This document shows positions 42,055-50,993 of a DNA stretch of 64,000 bases, one piece after another. Source of the DNA: JAFMJV01 sp034436555 (GTDB lineage: Bacteria; Chloroflexota; Limnocylindria; Limnocylindrales; CSP1-4); assembly GCA_034436555.1 (NCBI GenBank), contig DAOTUU010000030.1, positions 62,001 to 126,000 on the forward strand. The letters are read 5' to 3'. Under the pieces are notes generated by a model. It made no database searches and had not been told where the DNA came from. It saw nothing but the letters and a program-made list of their open reading frames with translations. The position numbers were made by a program, and so were the translations under genes. The first letter of the stretch is position 1. Each line of letters starts with the position of its first letter.

Positions 42055-42837
42055 ATGGTGCGGGTCATCGATCACGGAGCATCGTGCGTGCAGTGGCGCG
42101 TGGATATGCTCAAGAAGCCACCCACCACGGTCAGCCACAGGCCGCCGCGCACGCTGAACAACGCGCGCACCCCCATCGACGCCATCCTCGCGCTGTCCGA
42201 CCCCGCGACCGGCGAGCGAGACACGCTCAGCCTGGGGGCGCCCTGCAAGACCGAGTACGTGGGCGTGCCCACCGACATGTGGATGCCCCAGAACGCGGAC
42301 ATGCTGCCGATCCTGGGCGACACCACGTTCCTCCAGGTCAAGACCTACCCCGCCGTGGGCATGGGCATCCCGCTCTGGCCGCCTGGCTCGGGCATCCAAC
42401 CGGAGCGGATGTTCGCGTCCCGAGCGGAGGCGTTCGACGACGTGTTCGCGCGGTTCGTGGAGATCGATGCCGATCCGCTGCCCACACCCCGAGACATCGT
42501 GGACGCGGTGCTGGAGGGAAGGCGACTTGCGGTCCATGCCACGTTCTCGCTGAACGGCATCGATGCGCGCCTGGACATGCCCGTGAAGTGCCTCAACGTG
42601 AACGAGCGCGACTGGGAGTACCAGATCGACTCCGGGCCCATCCTCGTGCCGTTCGAGCCGCGCGGCGACGCGGGGCTCATCAGCACCGCCCAGCTGGCGT
42701 TCGTGGCCTCCAACTCCTTCGACTACGCGGAGTTCCTGGTGCGCACGCCCACCGATGCCGGCGGCGGCGTGCTGGTGCACCACTTCACGACCGTGGTCAA
42801 GGTGGACTGGCACGCGGAGTACTTCGCGCTCCGGTAG
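42055..42837 (+). CDS. Conserved-looking protein of unknown function
   Basis: This 260-residue soluble protein has no signal peptide or membrane segment. It is rich in aromatic and Asp residues, with TFLQVKTYPAVGMGIPLWPPGSG, CLNVNERDWEYQIDSGPILVPFEP and a beta-rich C-terminus (AEFLVRTPTDAGGGVLVHHFTTVVKVDWHAEYFAL). I do not recognise the family. GGAAGGAG lies 9 bases before the ATG, and codon quality is high, so it is clearly a gene. Downstream is a strong hairpin (42974-42998). Confidence 0.75.
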   Translation: MVRVIDHGASCVQWRVDMLKKPPTTVSHRPPRTLNNARTPIDAILALSDPATGERDTLSLGAPCKTEYVGVPTDMWMPQNADMLPILGDTTFLQVKTYPAVGMGIPLWPPGSGIQPERMFASRAEAFDDVFARFVEIDADPLPTPRDIVDAVLEGRRLAVHATFSLNGIDARLDMPVKCLNVNERDWEYQIDSGPILVPFEPRGDAGLISTAQLAFVASNSFDYAEFLVRTPTDAGGGVLVHHFTTVVKVDWHAEYFALR

Positions 42838-42973
42838 CGGCAGGCCGGGTGTCCGGGGTGGTGGGCCGGGGTCGCGGGCCGGGGTCGCGGGCCGGGTCCG
42901 GGCTCGTGGGCCGGGTCCGAGGTCGTGGGCCGTTCAGCGGCCATGATCGGCGCACCCGGGGTCGGATCGGGAG

Positions 42974-42998
42974 GTCCGGGCCGCCCATCGGCCCGGAC
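42974..42998 (+). terminator. Strong hairpin, likely terminator of the upstream gene
   Basis: GTCCGGGCCG (42974-42983) and CGGCCCGGAC (42989-42998) form a perfect 10-bp stem with a 5-base loop, 137 bp after the stop of the gene ending at 42837. No T-run follows, as is usual in very GC-rich genomes. Confidence 0.55.
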
Positions 42999-43381
42999 AC
43001 GACGGTGGGCGTCGTGGTCGTCCGCTGGTCGGCCCTGACGGTCGATGCCGGGGTCGAATCCGGCGTTCATGTCCGCGCAGCGGCCACGCGCACCCGCTCA
43101 GGAGACGCGCACCCGCGCGCGTGCCACGGCCGCGGCCACGACCGTGCCGTTCCTCCATCGGTCGATCGCGGTGCGCGTCGCATTCGGCTCGGTCCATGCA
43201 CGACATACGGCGGACGCAGCGATGCCGACGACGGCCACCCCGCTCCCGGCGCGCGGCGCTCGTGGCACGCGACCCCATGGCGCCCTCCCAGCGCGCCATC
43301 CTCATGTCACGCGCGGCATCCCGCGCCGTATCCGGTACCATTGGCGATCGCAGCCCGGCCCTTGCCGCTGCATGCCCACCT

Positions 43382-43391
43382 CAAACGTTTG
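43382..43391. promoter_or_regulatory. CAAACGTTTG palindrome before pntA
   Basis: A perfect 10-bp palindrome lies 11 bp upstream of the pntA ATG. It is the only AT-containing symmetric site in this region and resembles LacI-type half sites. Overlap with the ribosome-binding region would suit a repressor. No direct support beyond position and symmetry. Confidence 0.35.
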
Positions 43392-43401
43392 GGGTCCCTG
43401 G

Positions 43402-44835
43402 ATGAAGGTCGCCGTACCCAAGGAATCAGCGCCCAACGAGCGGCGCGTCGCACTCGTGCCCGAAGTCATCGGCAAGCTCACGAAGGCGGGCCTCGAGGTG
43501 CTCGTCGAGTCCGGCGCGGGCGCCGGCTCCTCCTTCCCCGACTCGGCGTACGCCGACGCCGGCGCGAAAGTGGTCTCCTCGAGCGAGCTCTACAGCGCCG
43601 CGGACGTGGTGCTGCGCGTCCAGAAGCCATCCGCGAGCGAGGTCTCCAGGATGAGGGACGGGCAGGCGGTCATCGGCCTGCTGCAGCCCCTCATCGACCC
43701 GCAGACCGCCCAGTCGCTGGCGTCGCAGGGCGTCACCGCGATCAGCCTGGATGCGCTCCCGCGGACGCTGTCGCGGGCCCAGACGATGGACGCGCTCTCG
43801 TCGCAGGCGAACGTGGGCGGCTACAAGGCCGTGCTCATCGCGGCGGAGGCGTATCCCCGCTACTTCCCGCTCCTGACCACCGCCGCCGGCACGGCGAAGC
43901 CCGCCAAGGTGCTCATCCTGGGCATCGGCGTGGCGGGCCTCCAGGCGATCGCCACCGCGCGCCGCCTCGGCGCGCAGGTCCAGGCGTACGACGTCCGCTC
44001 GGAGACCCGCGAGCAGGCCGAGTCGCTGGGCGCGAAGTTCCTGGAGCTCAAGTCGGTCGCGGATGCATCCGGCTCGGGCGGCTACGCCCGGGAGCTGACC
44101 GCCGACGAGCGGGCCGCCCAGCAGGCGGAGCTCAACGGCTTCATCGGAGACATGGACGTGGTCATCACCACCGCCCAGGTCCCCGGCCGGCGCCCGCCGG
44201 TGCTGGTGACCGCGGCGGCCGTCGCGCTGATGAAGCCCGGCTCGGTGATCGTGGATATGGCGGCGAGCGCCCTGGGCGGCAACTGCGAGGTGTCGCAGCC
44301 GGACCAGACGATCGTGACCGACAACGGCGTGAGCATCATCGCGCCGACCAACATCCCGGCCACCATGCCCGCCGGCGCGGCCACGTTCTACGCCCGCAAC
44401 ATCTCGGCGCTCCTGACGCACTTCGTCAAGGACGGCGCGATGGCCTATGACTTCCAGGACGAGATCACCGCGGCCACGGTCATCACGTACCGCGGCGAGG
44501 TGGTCCACGCGGCCACCGCGAAGCTGCTGGGCCAGGAGCCGGCGCCGGTCCCGGCGCCCGCTGCCCCCACCCCCGCACCGGTCATCCCGGCACCCGCCCC
44601 GGCGCCCGTGGTCCTCGCCCCGGCACCGGTCGCCCCGGCGCCCGTCTCCGAGACGCCCCCGCCGTCCAACCCCATCGAGGTCGCCGCCGCCGCGGTCGAG
44701 CACGTCAAGGAGACCACGGACCCGTTCACCGCCGAGGAGATCGACGTGATGGAGGGTGAGGGTCCGGTCACCGAAGCCACCGCGGCCATCGACCACGAGT
44801 CCCCCGACACCCATTCGAGCGGAGGTGCTGCGTGA
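43402..44835 (+). CDS. pntA: NAD(P) transhydrogenase, alpha-1 subunit (NAD-binding)
   Basis: This 477-residue soluble NAD-binding subunit of the proton-translocating transhydrogenase begins MKVAVPKESAPNERRVALVPE and contains the Rossmann motif ILGIGVAGLQAIATARRLGAQVQAYDVR (about 172-198) and the RQD-loop region. After residue about 380 comes a long Pro/Ala linker (PAPVPAPAAPTP-like) and an acidic tail not found in typical pntA. That tail replaces the membrane helices, which are encoded separately by the next gene. Its stop overlaps the next start (GTGA). Confidence 0.94.
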   Translation: MKVAVPKESAPNERRVALVPEVIGKLTKAGLEVLVESGAGAGSSFPDSAYADAGAKVVSSSELYSAADVVLRVQKPSASEVSRMRDGQAVIGLLQPLIDPQTAQSLASQGVTAISLDALPRTLSRAQTMDALSSQANVGGYKAVLIAAEAYPRYFPLLTTAAGTAKPAKVLILGIGVAGLQAIATARRLGAQVQAYDVRSETREQAESLGAKFLELKSVADASGSGGYARELTADERAAQQAELNGFIGDMDVVITTAQVPGRRPPVLVTAAAVALMKPGSVIVDMAASALGGNCEVSQPDQTIVTDNGVSIIAPTNIPATMPAGAATFYARNISALLTHFVKDGAMAYDFQDEITAATVITYRGEVVHAATAKLLGQEPAPVPAPAAPTPAPVIPAPAPAPVVLAPAPVAPAPVSETPPPSNPIEVAAAAVEHVKETTDPFTAEEIDVMEGEGPVTEATAAIDHESPDTHSSGGAA

Positions 44836-45149
44836 GCACGGAGCTGCTCAACGCGCTCGCGATCTTCGTGCTGGCCATCCTGGTCGGCGTGGAAGTCATC
44901 AGCAAGGTCCCTGCGACCCTCCACACCCCGCTGATGTCGGGCGCCAACTCCATCCACGGGATCGTGCTCGTGGGCGCGATGATCATCGCCGCCGAGGCGG
45001 ACAACCCGCTCAGCTACGTCCTCGCGTTCGTGGCCACCGTGTTCGGTGCGGCGAACGTGGTGGGTGGCTATGTGGTCACCGACCGGATGCTCCAGATGTT
45101 CAAGAAGAAGCCGGCCGCCGCCAAGGCGGACGCGACGAAGGGAGCCTGA
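44832..45149 (+). CDS. NAD(P) transhydrogenase, alpha-2 membrane subunit
   Basis: This 105-residue subunit has three or four membrane helices (LLNALAIFVLAILVGVEVISKVP, NSIHGIVLVGAMIIAA, YVLAFVATVFGAANVVGGYVVTDRML) and a Lys-rich end. It corresponds to the membrane part of PntA in the three-gene form of the enzyme. The conserved HTPLMSGANSIHGIV is the family hallmark. It starts with GTG within the pntA stop. Confidence 0.93.
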   Translation: MSTELLNALAIFVLAILVGVEVISKVPATLHTPLMSGANSIHGIVLVGAMIIAAEADNPLSYVLAFVATVFGAANVVGGYVVTDRMLQMFKKKPAAAKADATKGA

Positions 45150-45152
45150 TCC

Positions 45153-46607
45153 ATGTCGGAGCAGTGGCTCTACACGATCGCGTTCTTCGCCTGGCTGGTC
45201 GGTGCGACCTGCTTCGTGCTGGGCCTGCACATGATGAACAGCCCGGCCACCGCCCGGAAGGGCAACCAGCTGTCCGCGGGCGGCATGACCGTGGCCGTCG
45301 TGACCACGCTGGTCTGGCTGGCCCTGTCGCCGCATGGACTGTCGCCCATCGCGTGGGCGATTATCATCGTGGGCTTCCTCATCGGCGGCGGCGTGGGTCT
45401 CGTCATGGCCCGCCAGGTGAAGATGACCGCGATGCCCCAGCTGGTGTCGATGTTCAACGCGGTGGGCGGCGGCGCGGCCGCCCTCGTCGCGATCGATGAC
45501 TACCTGAGGGTCGTGGGCACCGGCCAGGAGAGCATCCCGACCGCCGTCTTCGTGGTTCTCGGCGTGGTCATCGGCTGTGTGACGTTCACCGGGTCGATCG
45601 TCGCCGCGGGCAAGCTCCAGGGCCTCATCTCGGGCAAGCCGATCCGCGTGCCCGGTGGCCAGATGACCACGCTCGCGCTCGCCATCGTGACCGTGGTCGG
45701 GTTCGTGCTGCTCGTGGTGGGCGCCGGCGAGGGCACGTTCCTCAACGGCATGGGGAGCGGCATCAAGACGTTCATCGTGTTCGTGATGCTGCTGGCCGCG
45801 CTGACCTTCGGCGTCACGATGGTGCTGCCCATCGGCGGCGCCGACATGCCGGTCGTCATCTCGCTGCTCAATTCGTTCACGGGCACGGCCGCGGCGATGT
45901 CCGGCTTCGTGCTGGGCAACCCGGTGCTCATCATCGCGGGCGCGCTCGTGGGCGCCTCGGGCGCGATCCTGACGAAACTCATGGCCGACGCGATGAACCG
46001 GTCGATCATGAACATCATGGTCGGCGGGTTCGGCGGCGGCGAGGGCGTGATCGCGGACACCTCCGGCGGCGGCGGCACGGTCCGCGAGATCAACGTGGAC
46101 GACGCCGCGATCCAGATGGCGTACGCCTCCAAGGTCATCATCGTGCCCGGCTACGGCCTGGCGGTGGCCCAGGCGCAGCACGCGGTGCGCGAGCTCGCGG
46201 AGCTGCTGGAGTCGCGCGACGTGGAGGTGCTGTACGCCATCCATCCCGTCGCCGGCCGCATGCCCGGACACATGAACGTGCTGCTGGCGGAGGCGAACGT
46301 GCCCTATCCGCAGCTCAAGGAGATGGACGAGATCAACCCCGAGTTCTCGCGCGCGGACGTCGCCCTCGTGGTGGGCGCCAACGACGTGACGAACCCGGCG
46401 GCTCGCTCCAATCCCGCCTCGCCGATCTACGGGATGCCCATCCTGGACGTGGATCAGGCGAAGTCGATCATCGTCATCAAGCGTTCGATGGGTCGCGGCT
46501 ACGCGGGCATCGACAACGAGCTCTACACCGACCCCAAGACGGGCATGCTCTTCGCCGACGCGAAGGCGGGCCTGGAGGCGCTGGCACAGGCCGTCAAGGC
46601 CCTCTAG
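45153..46607 (+). CDS. pntB: NAD(P) transhydrogenase, beta subunit (proton channel and NADPH site)
   Basis: This 484-residue subunit has nine or so membrane helices in the first 280 residues, including KGNQLSAGGM and the conserved SLLNSFTGTAAAMSGFVLGN. The C-terminal NADP-binding domain has VIIVPGYGLAVAQAQHAV (about 328-345), HPVAGRMPGHMNVLLAEA and VVGANDVTNPAAR. The enzyme couples proton flow to transfer of hydride from NADH to NADP+. The gene ends an operon and is followed by a strong hairpin. Confidence 0.96.
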   Translation: MSEQWLYTIAFFAWLVGATCFVLGLHMMNSPATARKGNQLSAGGMTVAVVTTLVWLALSPHGLSPIAWAIIIVGFLIGGGVGLVMARQVKMTAMPQLVSMFNAVGGGAAALVAIDDYLRVVGTGQESIPTAVFVVLGVVIGCVTFTGSIVAAGKLQGLISGKPIRVPGGQMTTLALAIVTVVGFVLLVVGAGEGTFLNGMGSGIKTFIVFVMLLAALTFGVTMVLPIGGADMPVVISLLNSFTGTAAAMSGFVLGNPVLIIAGALVGASGAILTKLMADAMNRSIMNIMVGGFGGGEGVIADTSGGGGTVREINVDDAAIQMAYASKVIIVPGYGLAVAQAQHAVRELAELLESRDVEVLYAIHPVAGRMPGHMNVLLAEANVPYPQLKEMDEINPEFSRADVALVVGANDVTNPAARSNPASPIYGMPILDVDQAKSIIVIKRSMGRGYAGIDNELYTDPKTGMLFADAKAGLEALAQAVKAL

Positions 46608-46649
46608 CGCCCACCAGCCGGGTCCCGCCCGGCACGATCCCGAGGTCAT

Positions 46650-46684
46650 GCGAGGCCGGTCCGCGATGTGCGGGCCGGCCTCGC
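46650..46684. terminator. 15-bp hairpin after pntB
   Basis: Bases 46650-46664 pair with 46670-46684 (outer arms GCGAGGCCGG / CCGGCCTCGC, one T-G wobble inside) around the loop GATGT. It lies between the convergent pntB and the gene ending at 46700 and should act for both. Confidence 0.7.
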
Positions 46685-46699
46685 GGATTCCGGGTCGGC

Positions 46700-48340
46700 T
46701 CAGGGCCTCGGTGCCGGCTCCTCCAGGCGCAGGGTGAGCGAGCCCTCGAAGCGCGTGAGACCCGTCGTCTTCCGGTCGGTGACCGTGCCGCCCGTGAGCG
46801 GCAGCTCCACCGCCGTCCCCTGGCCGGACCAGATGGGGAAGACATCGCGCGCCTGGAGGCTGTGCGGCACCTTGGTCACCCCGGTGGGGAAGTTGCACGT
46901 GAGCGGGAAGTCGATCGTCGCGTCCGGATCGGCTGGCACCAGGTGCACCGACAGGCGTCGATCGCCGGGGTCGTCGATGGCCTGGGCGCTCACGTCCTGC
47001 CCGGCGTCCAACCGCAGGGTCGCCCGATATGTGCCGCGGCAGCGGAACCTCCCCAGCAGGCCGTTGACGCGACCGCGGACCGACAGGGACCCCTCGATGC
47101 TCGCGCGCGGCGCGGCATGCGGGCCATCGCCTGGCGTGAGGACCACGCGGAGCCCCTCGCCCCGGTAGGTGGAGCGGATGGTCAAGGCGCCCGCCTTCGA
47201 GGTGGTGGATCCCTCGGCATCCAGCAGCAGCGCCTGTGCCACCTCGTAGACCTCGACCCGCTCCTCCGCGATGCCCCGGTTGGAGACGGAACGGAACGTG
47301 ATCGTGCCCTTGCCCTGGAGGTCGCTCGTGGCGGTGTAGGTGAACGTGGCCGGAGCCATCACCTTCGTGTCCGGCGCGATCCTCTCGGGGCCATCGAGCG
47401 TCGCCTCGATGTCGCGCTTGACCTCCTCGTCGAACGCCTTGTGCTGGAGCGTCACGGTGATCTCGGTGTCCGACGCAGGGTCCACGCGCTTCCCCGGTGG
47501 CTCCACCTCGAGCTCCAGGCAGCGACCGGATCGCCAGACCGTCTCCGCCGCCTCGATCGCGGCATCGACGATGGACGCCGTGGCGAATCCGCCGAAGAAG
47601 GACGCGCGGACGTGGCGCTCGTCGACGCCCGTGGTGTCGGTCAGCGTGACCTCGGGGTCGGAGCCGGTCTTGCCGGCCCACGCGGCCGACCCGTCGAGCC
47701 TGGCGTCGAGGCTCCCGAGGCCGCCGGCACTGGAGGGCCGCTCCCCGGATGCGGTGCTCCGGACGGTGAGCTCGTGCTTCCACCCAGCCAGCTCGGCCGC
47801 GTGGTCCACCGTCGCGACGGCCACGTCGCGCGTGTCCAGGGTGGTGTGGTACGCGACGCCGCCGCCCACGAGGTCGTAGGTCCCCGCGGCGTTCGCGGTG
47901 ACCCTGACCGTGCCGTCGTCGTCCGGGCAGGTATCCACCTGGAGCGTCACACCGCCGCTGTCCCGGACCTCGTATGGGACGTCGTCGTCGGTCGCCCCTG
48001 GGATCGCGTATCGCTCCGTCCGCTCGATGATGAAGGTGATCGTGTCCCGATCAGTGGCCATCACGATGCGGTAGCTGGAGTCGCGCGTCACCGTCCGTCC
48101 GCCGATGGTTGGCGTGGAGGTGTCGGATCGGACGTACGGCTCCGAGGACGACGCTCCGCCGCCCTTGCTCGGCCGGAACGCCTGGATCTGGGGGACGATG
48201 AAGGCGCGCATCTCACCGATCGACGCAAGGGTCGCACCGCCCTGGGCGACGACCGGCCCGGCTGGCACCGCGCCGGCGAGGATGGTCGTGGCTGCGGCGA
48301 CCGCGACGGCCCGGCGCGCTGCGGGGGTCCCGGCCATCAT
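46700..48340 (-). CDS. Secreted beta-rich protein of unknown function
   Basis: This 546-residue protein has a signal peptide (about 7-32, ending VVAQG). The mature part is rich in Thr, Asp and alternating strands, and a central block (about 295-380: DTEITVTLQHKAFDEEVKRDIEATLDG ... YTATSDLQGKGTITFRSVSNRGIAEE) resembles an immunoglobulin-like surface domain. No enzyme motif was found. Its ATG at 48340 overlaps the stop of the small upstream secreted protein (ATGA), so the two form an operon. Confidence 0.75.
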   Translation of the reverse strand: MMAGTPAARRAVAVAAATTILAGAVPAGPVVAQGGATLASIGEMRAFIVPQIQAFRPSKGGGASSSEPYVRSDTSTPTIGGRTVTRDSSYRIVMATDRDTITFIIERTERYAIPGATDDDVPYEVRDSGGVTLQVDTCPDDDGTVRVTANAAGTYDLVGGGVAYHTTLDTRDVAVATVDHAAELAGWKHELTVRSTASGERPSSAGGLGSLDARLDGSAAWAGKTGSDPEVTLTDTTGVDERHVRASFFGGFATASIVDAAIEAAETVWRSGRCLELEVEPPGKRVDPASDTEITVTLQHKAFDEEVKRDIEATLDGPERIAPDTKVMAPATFTYTATSDLQGKGTITFRSVSNRGIAEERVEVYEVAQALLLDAEGSTTSKAGALTIRSTYRGEGLRVVLTPGDGPHAAPRASIEGSLSVRGRVNGLLGRFRCRGTYRATLRLDAGQDVSAQAIDDPGDRRLSVHLVPADPDATIDFPLTCNFPTGVTKVPHSLQARDVFPIWSGQGTAVELPLTGGTVTDRKTTGLTRFEGSLTLRLEEPAPRP

Positions 48341-48690
48341 TCGCCGGCCTCCGCCTGGGGCACGGGGGATGGGAGCGGCGGGGCCTCCGCCAGGACGTCG
48401 GCCAGGGCTGCTCCGGCCGCCGCATCGAGGGCGGCCAGGATCGCCGGCAGCTCGGGGTCCAGCGCCGCCACCCCGGTCTGCTCCAGGACGTCAGCGTGGA
48501 TCTGCGCGAGCAGCGCGTCCGGCGAGGCAGTGAACACCTCGGCCAGCTCGGTCACGATCACCACCGGATCGGACATCGATGGACCGGTCACCGGGGACGC
48601 AGGCGGCGACTGGGCGGCTGCAGGGGAGGCGAGCGCGCTGCCCAGGAGCAGCATCGCGACCGCTGGGACCGAGGGACGCCGACCACGCAT
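48337..48690 (-). CDS. Small secreted protein, unknown function
   Basis: This 117-residue protein has a signal peptide (MRGRRPSVPAVAMLLLGSALASPAAA, cleavage about residue 26). The mature part of about 90 residues is Ala/Pro/Leu-rich and helical (VVIVTELAEVFTASPDALLAQIHADVLEQTG). AAGGG lies upstream of the chosen ATG. It is coupled by ATGA to the larger secreted protein, which suggests they work together outside the membrane. Confidence 0.65.
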   Translation of the reverse strand: MRGRRPSVPAVAMLLLGSALASPAAAQSPPASPVTGPSMSDPVVIVTELAEVFTASPDALLAQIHADVLEQTGVAALDPELPAILAALDAAAGAALADVLAEAPPLPSPVPQAEAGE

Positions 48691-48879
48691 CGCCGCACCA
48701 CCCTTGGCTCGCACGCCGCGCACGCCGCGGTCCGTGTCCACCAGAATATGGCAGGCTGGCAATGGGCGGACCGGCGGCTGGCCGTTCGTGCCGGCGATGC
48801 CGCTGCCACATGGAGGCGATGCGCCGCGCCAGCTCGCGACCGCGCCGCCGCTCGCCGTGCTGCACTACGCTGACCGGTG

Positions 48880-50460
48880 ATGACCGACGACACGCCTCCG
48901 CTCACCCACCAGCAGCGACTGGAGCTGACAGCCGGCGACGACGCGCCGCCCGGCTGGATCTGGCCGTCCCTGGCGCTGGGCGCCGCGTGGCCCTCCCTGA
49001 TCGCGACCGCGCGCCTGGATGCCGACCTGCTGCGCCGCCTCCGGCCCGCCCCGGGGACCGGCCGGCTGGGGCGCCTGGGCGAGCTGCCCGGCCTGCCGGC
49101 GGCCGTCCTCGTCGGATCGGCGCTCGTCCTCGCGGTCCTGTTCGGGTTCATGCGCGTCGGCATCCACGACGCCTACACGGAGTCGTGGCTGTTCCTGGCG
49201 CTGGCGGTCACCCTGGGCCTGGCGTCCCCCAGCGCCGGGGTCGTGCTGGTGCTGGCGTTCATCCCCATGGACCTGCTCGCCACCATCACGCGGGGGTCGG
49301 CCGATCCGCTCGTTCCCGCGCTCGCCGGGCAGGCGGTCTCGTGGTGGTTGCTCGCGCTGCTCGTCGTGGCGGCGCCGCTCATCGCCCGACAGGTGCCCGC
49401 AGCCGTGCTCGCCTCGATGCACCCGGTGGATGACCGCGCCCGTCGCGCCCTCGGCTATGCGGGCGGCGCCGCCGTGGCCGCGGCCCTGGCCTGGATCTGG
49501 TGCGCCGGCACCGTGGAGCTCATCCGGCCGGTCTTCACCTGGTCAGCCGCGCTGGGCAGCCCATCGCCCGCCACGACCGGTCCGCTGCTCGCGGGTCGCG
49601 TGGACCTGATGGTGCTGACGGCGCTCGTGGCGCTCGCCGTCACGCTCCTGCGCGACACGTTCCGGATCGTGGACGACGAGGCCGACGCGGATGTCCTGCC
49701 GGCCCCATGGCCGCGCATCCTGCCTCTGCCCGACCCTCGTCTGACGCCGCTGCGCTGGGTGCTCGTGACCGCCGTGGGCCTGGTGCTGCTGGGCGGCATG
49801 ATCACGGCTCCGGTCGACGTGATCCTGCTGGGTGCCGCGCTGCTGGCAGCCCGGCCCGGCGTGCACTGGCTGCTGCGACGCGCGCCGGCGGCGCGCGTCG
49901 TCCTGGGTCAGCTGTCGTGGATCGTGCGGTTCGCGATCGGGGTCGCGGTGGGCGCGATCACGGCCCTGGTGCTCACCCTGGTGCTCACCGGCCCGGCGTT
50001 CGGGTCGGAGCGGTTCCCCATCGTCGTGGCCACGGCGGTCGCGATCGTGATCCTGGCGCTGCTGCTGGAGGTGGACGCCGTGGCTGATTCGGAGGTGCGC
50101 GCGTCGTCCGGACGTGCCGCCGCGAAGGCCGCATCGGCCGGGACTGTGGTGCTCGTGGGCCTGCTCGCGCTCCCGGCCCTCGCGCTGGCACAGGGGACCG
50201 CGCCCTGCCCGGTGGGCGAGGCCTGTCTGCCGCCGAGCGGCGTGAGCGCGGCGGCGGCCATCGGCGCGGCGGCGCTCGTGACGCTCACATTCGGGACGGG
50301 CGGTCGGTTCGTGGCCCGGCGGCGGGATCTCGCGGCTCGCGGCGCGGCGGTGGAGACCGCGGTCCTGGAGCCGCTCGTGGACGACGGGGTGAGCGCCGGC
50401 GGTGCCGATCGCGTGGCGCGGTTCATCGCCAGGGTCCGCTCCGCCTGGACGCGTGGCTGA
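48880..50460 (+). CDS. Polytopic membrane protein, unknown function
   Basis: This 526-residue protein has about 12 hydrophobic segments, the first at about 35-50 and the last near 470-490. A signal-like segment near residue 425 (GLLALPALALAQGTAPCPVGEACLPP) is followed by two Cys residues that may form a disulfide outside. No transporter signature was recognised. I chose the ATG at 48880; a GTG one codon earlier is equally possible. It is divergent from the small secreted gene. Confidence 0.72.
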   Translation: MTDDTPPLTHQQRLELTAGDDAPPGWIWPSLALGAAWPSLIATARLDADLLRRLRPAPGTGRLGRLGELPGLPAAVLVGSALVLAVLFGFMRVGIHDAYTESWLFLALAVTLGLASPSAGVVLVLAFIPMDLLATITRGSADPLVPALAGQAVSWWLLALLVVAAPLIARQVPAAVLASMHPVDDRARRALGYAGGAAVAAALAWIWCAGTVELIRPVFTWSAALGSPSPATTGPLLAGRVDLMVLTALVALAVTLLRDTFRIVDDEADADVLPAPWPRILPLPDPRLTPLRWVLVTAVGLVLLGGMITAPVDVILLGAALLAARPGVHWLLRRAPAARVVLGQLSWIVRFAIGVAVGAITALVLTLVLTGPAFGSERFPIVVATAVAIVILALLLEVDAVADSEVRASSGRAAAKAASAGTVVLVGLLALPALALAQGTAPCPVGEACLPPSGVSAAAAIGAAALVTLTFGTGGRFVARRRDLAARGAAVETAVLEPLVDDGVSAGGADRVARFIARVRSAWTRG

Positions 50461-50527
50461 GCCGACCCCCGGCGACATCCGCCGGCCTGGTGCATCATCG
50501 GGCCAGGATCGGAGCAGGAGGCGGCAC

Positions 50528-50944
50528 ATGGACGACCGGCGGATCGAGCTGCAGGCGGAGGTGGACGGACGTCGGGCGGACCTGTTCCCCCTCGTGTCCA
50601 CCGCGGATGGGATGGCCCACTGGCTGGATGGCGCCGAGATCGCGGCCACGCCCGGGACCCCCGTCCGACTGCGGCTGCGCGAGGCCGTCGCGGTGGGCAC
50701 GGTGCTCGCGGTGGATTCCCCTCAGCATCTCTCGATCGCGTGGGACTGGGAGGGGGAGCCGCTGGGCTGCCCGTCGGTCGTCGCGTTCGACCTCATCGAC
50801 CACGGATCGCGGACCCACCTGACGCTGCGCCACATCGGGTTCCCGGGACGCGCATCCACGGAGCTGCACACGGCGCTCTGGCGCTACTGGTTCGAGCGGC
50901 TGGTCACGGCCGCCCGCGCGCTCCCGGCGGCGGCGCCCGCCTGA
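50528..50944 (+). CDS. SRPBCC-superfamily (AHSA1-like) protein
   Basis: This 138-residue protein has the START-like order: strand IELQAEVDGRRADLFPLVSTADGMAHWLD, then a beta sheet with GTVLAVDSPQHLSIAWDWEGEP and SVVAFDLIDHGSRTHLTLRHIGFP, and a long C-terminal helix (ALWRYWFERLVTAARAL). Such proteins bind small hydrophobic ligands or assist Hsp90-like chaperones. AGGAGG lies 7 bases before the ATG. It sits convergent with the DUF1801 gene, 49 bp apart. Confidence 0.82.
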   Translation: MDDRRIELQAEVDGRRADLFPLVSTADGMAHWLDGAEIAATPGTPVRLRLREAVAVGTVLAVDSPQHLSIAWDWEGEPLGCPSVVAFDLIDHGSRTHLTLRHIGFPGRASTELHTALWRYWFERLVTAARALPAAAPA

Positions 50945-50993
50945 TCCGGCGACGCGGCCCGCCGCTGCCGCGGACGGTCCGCGCTCGCAGGCC

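Larger units (their letters stand above)
42838..43401. other. Intergenic region upstream of the transhydrogenase operon
   Basis: 564 bp with no supported gene. The first 90 bp repeat 'gggccggggtcgc/gtgggccgggtc' units, then comes a segment related to the 179-bp repeat (42928-42951) and a 10-bp perfect hairpin. The last part must contain the pntA promoter; a CAAACGTTTG palindrome lies 11 bp before the start codon. Confidence 0.5.

Noticed and set aside
44445..47783. A 1112-codon - strand open frame opposite pntA/pntB
   Set aside because: Antisense to the transhydrogenase subunits, rich in His/Arg/Gly, with no domain.
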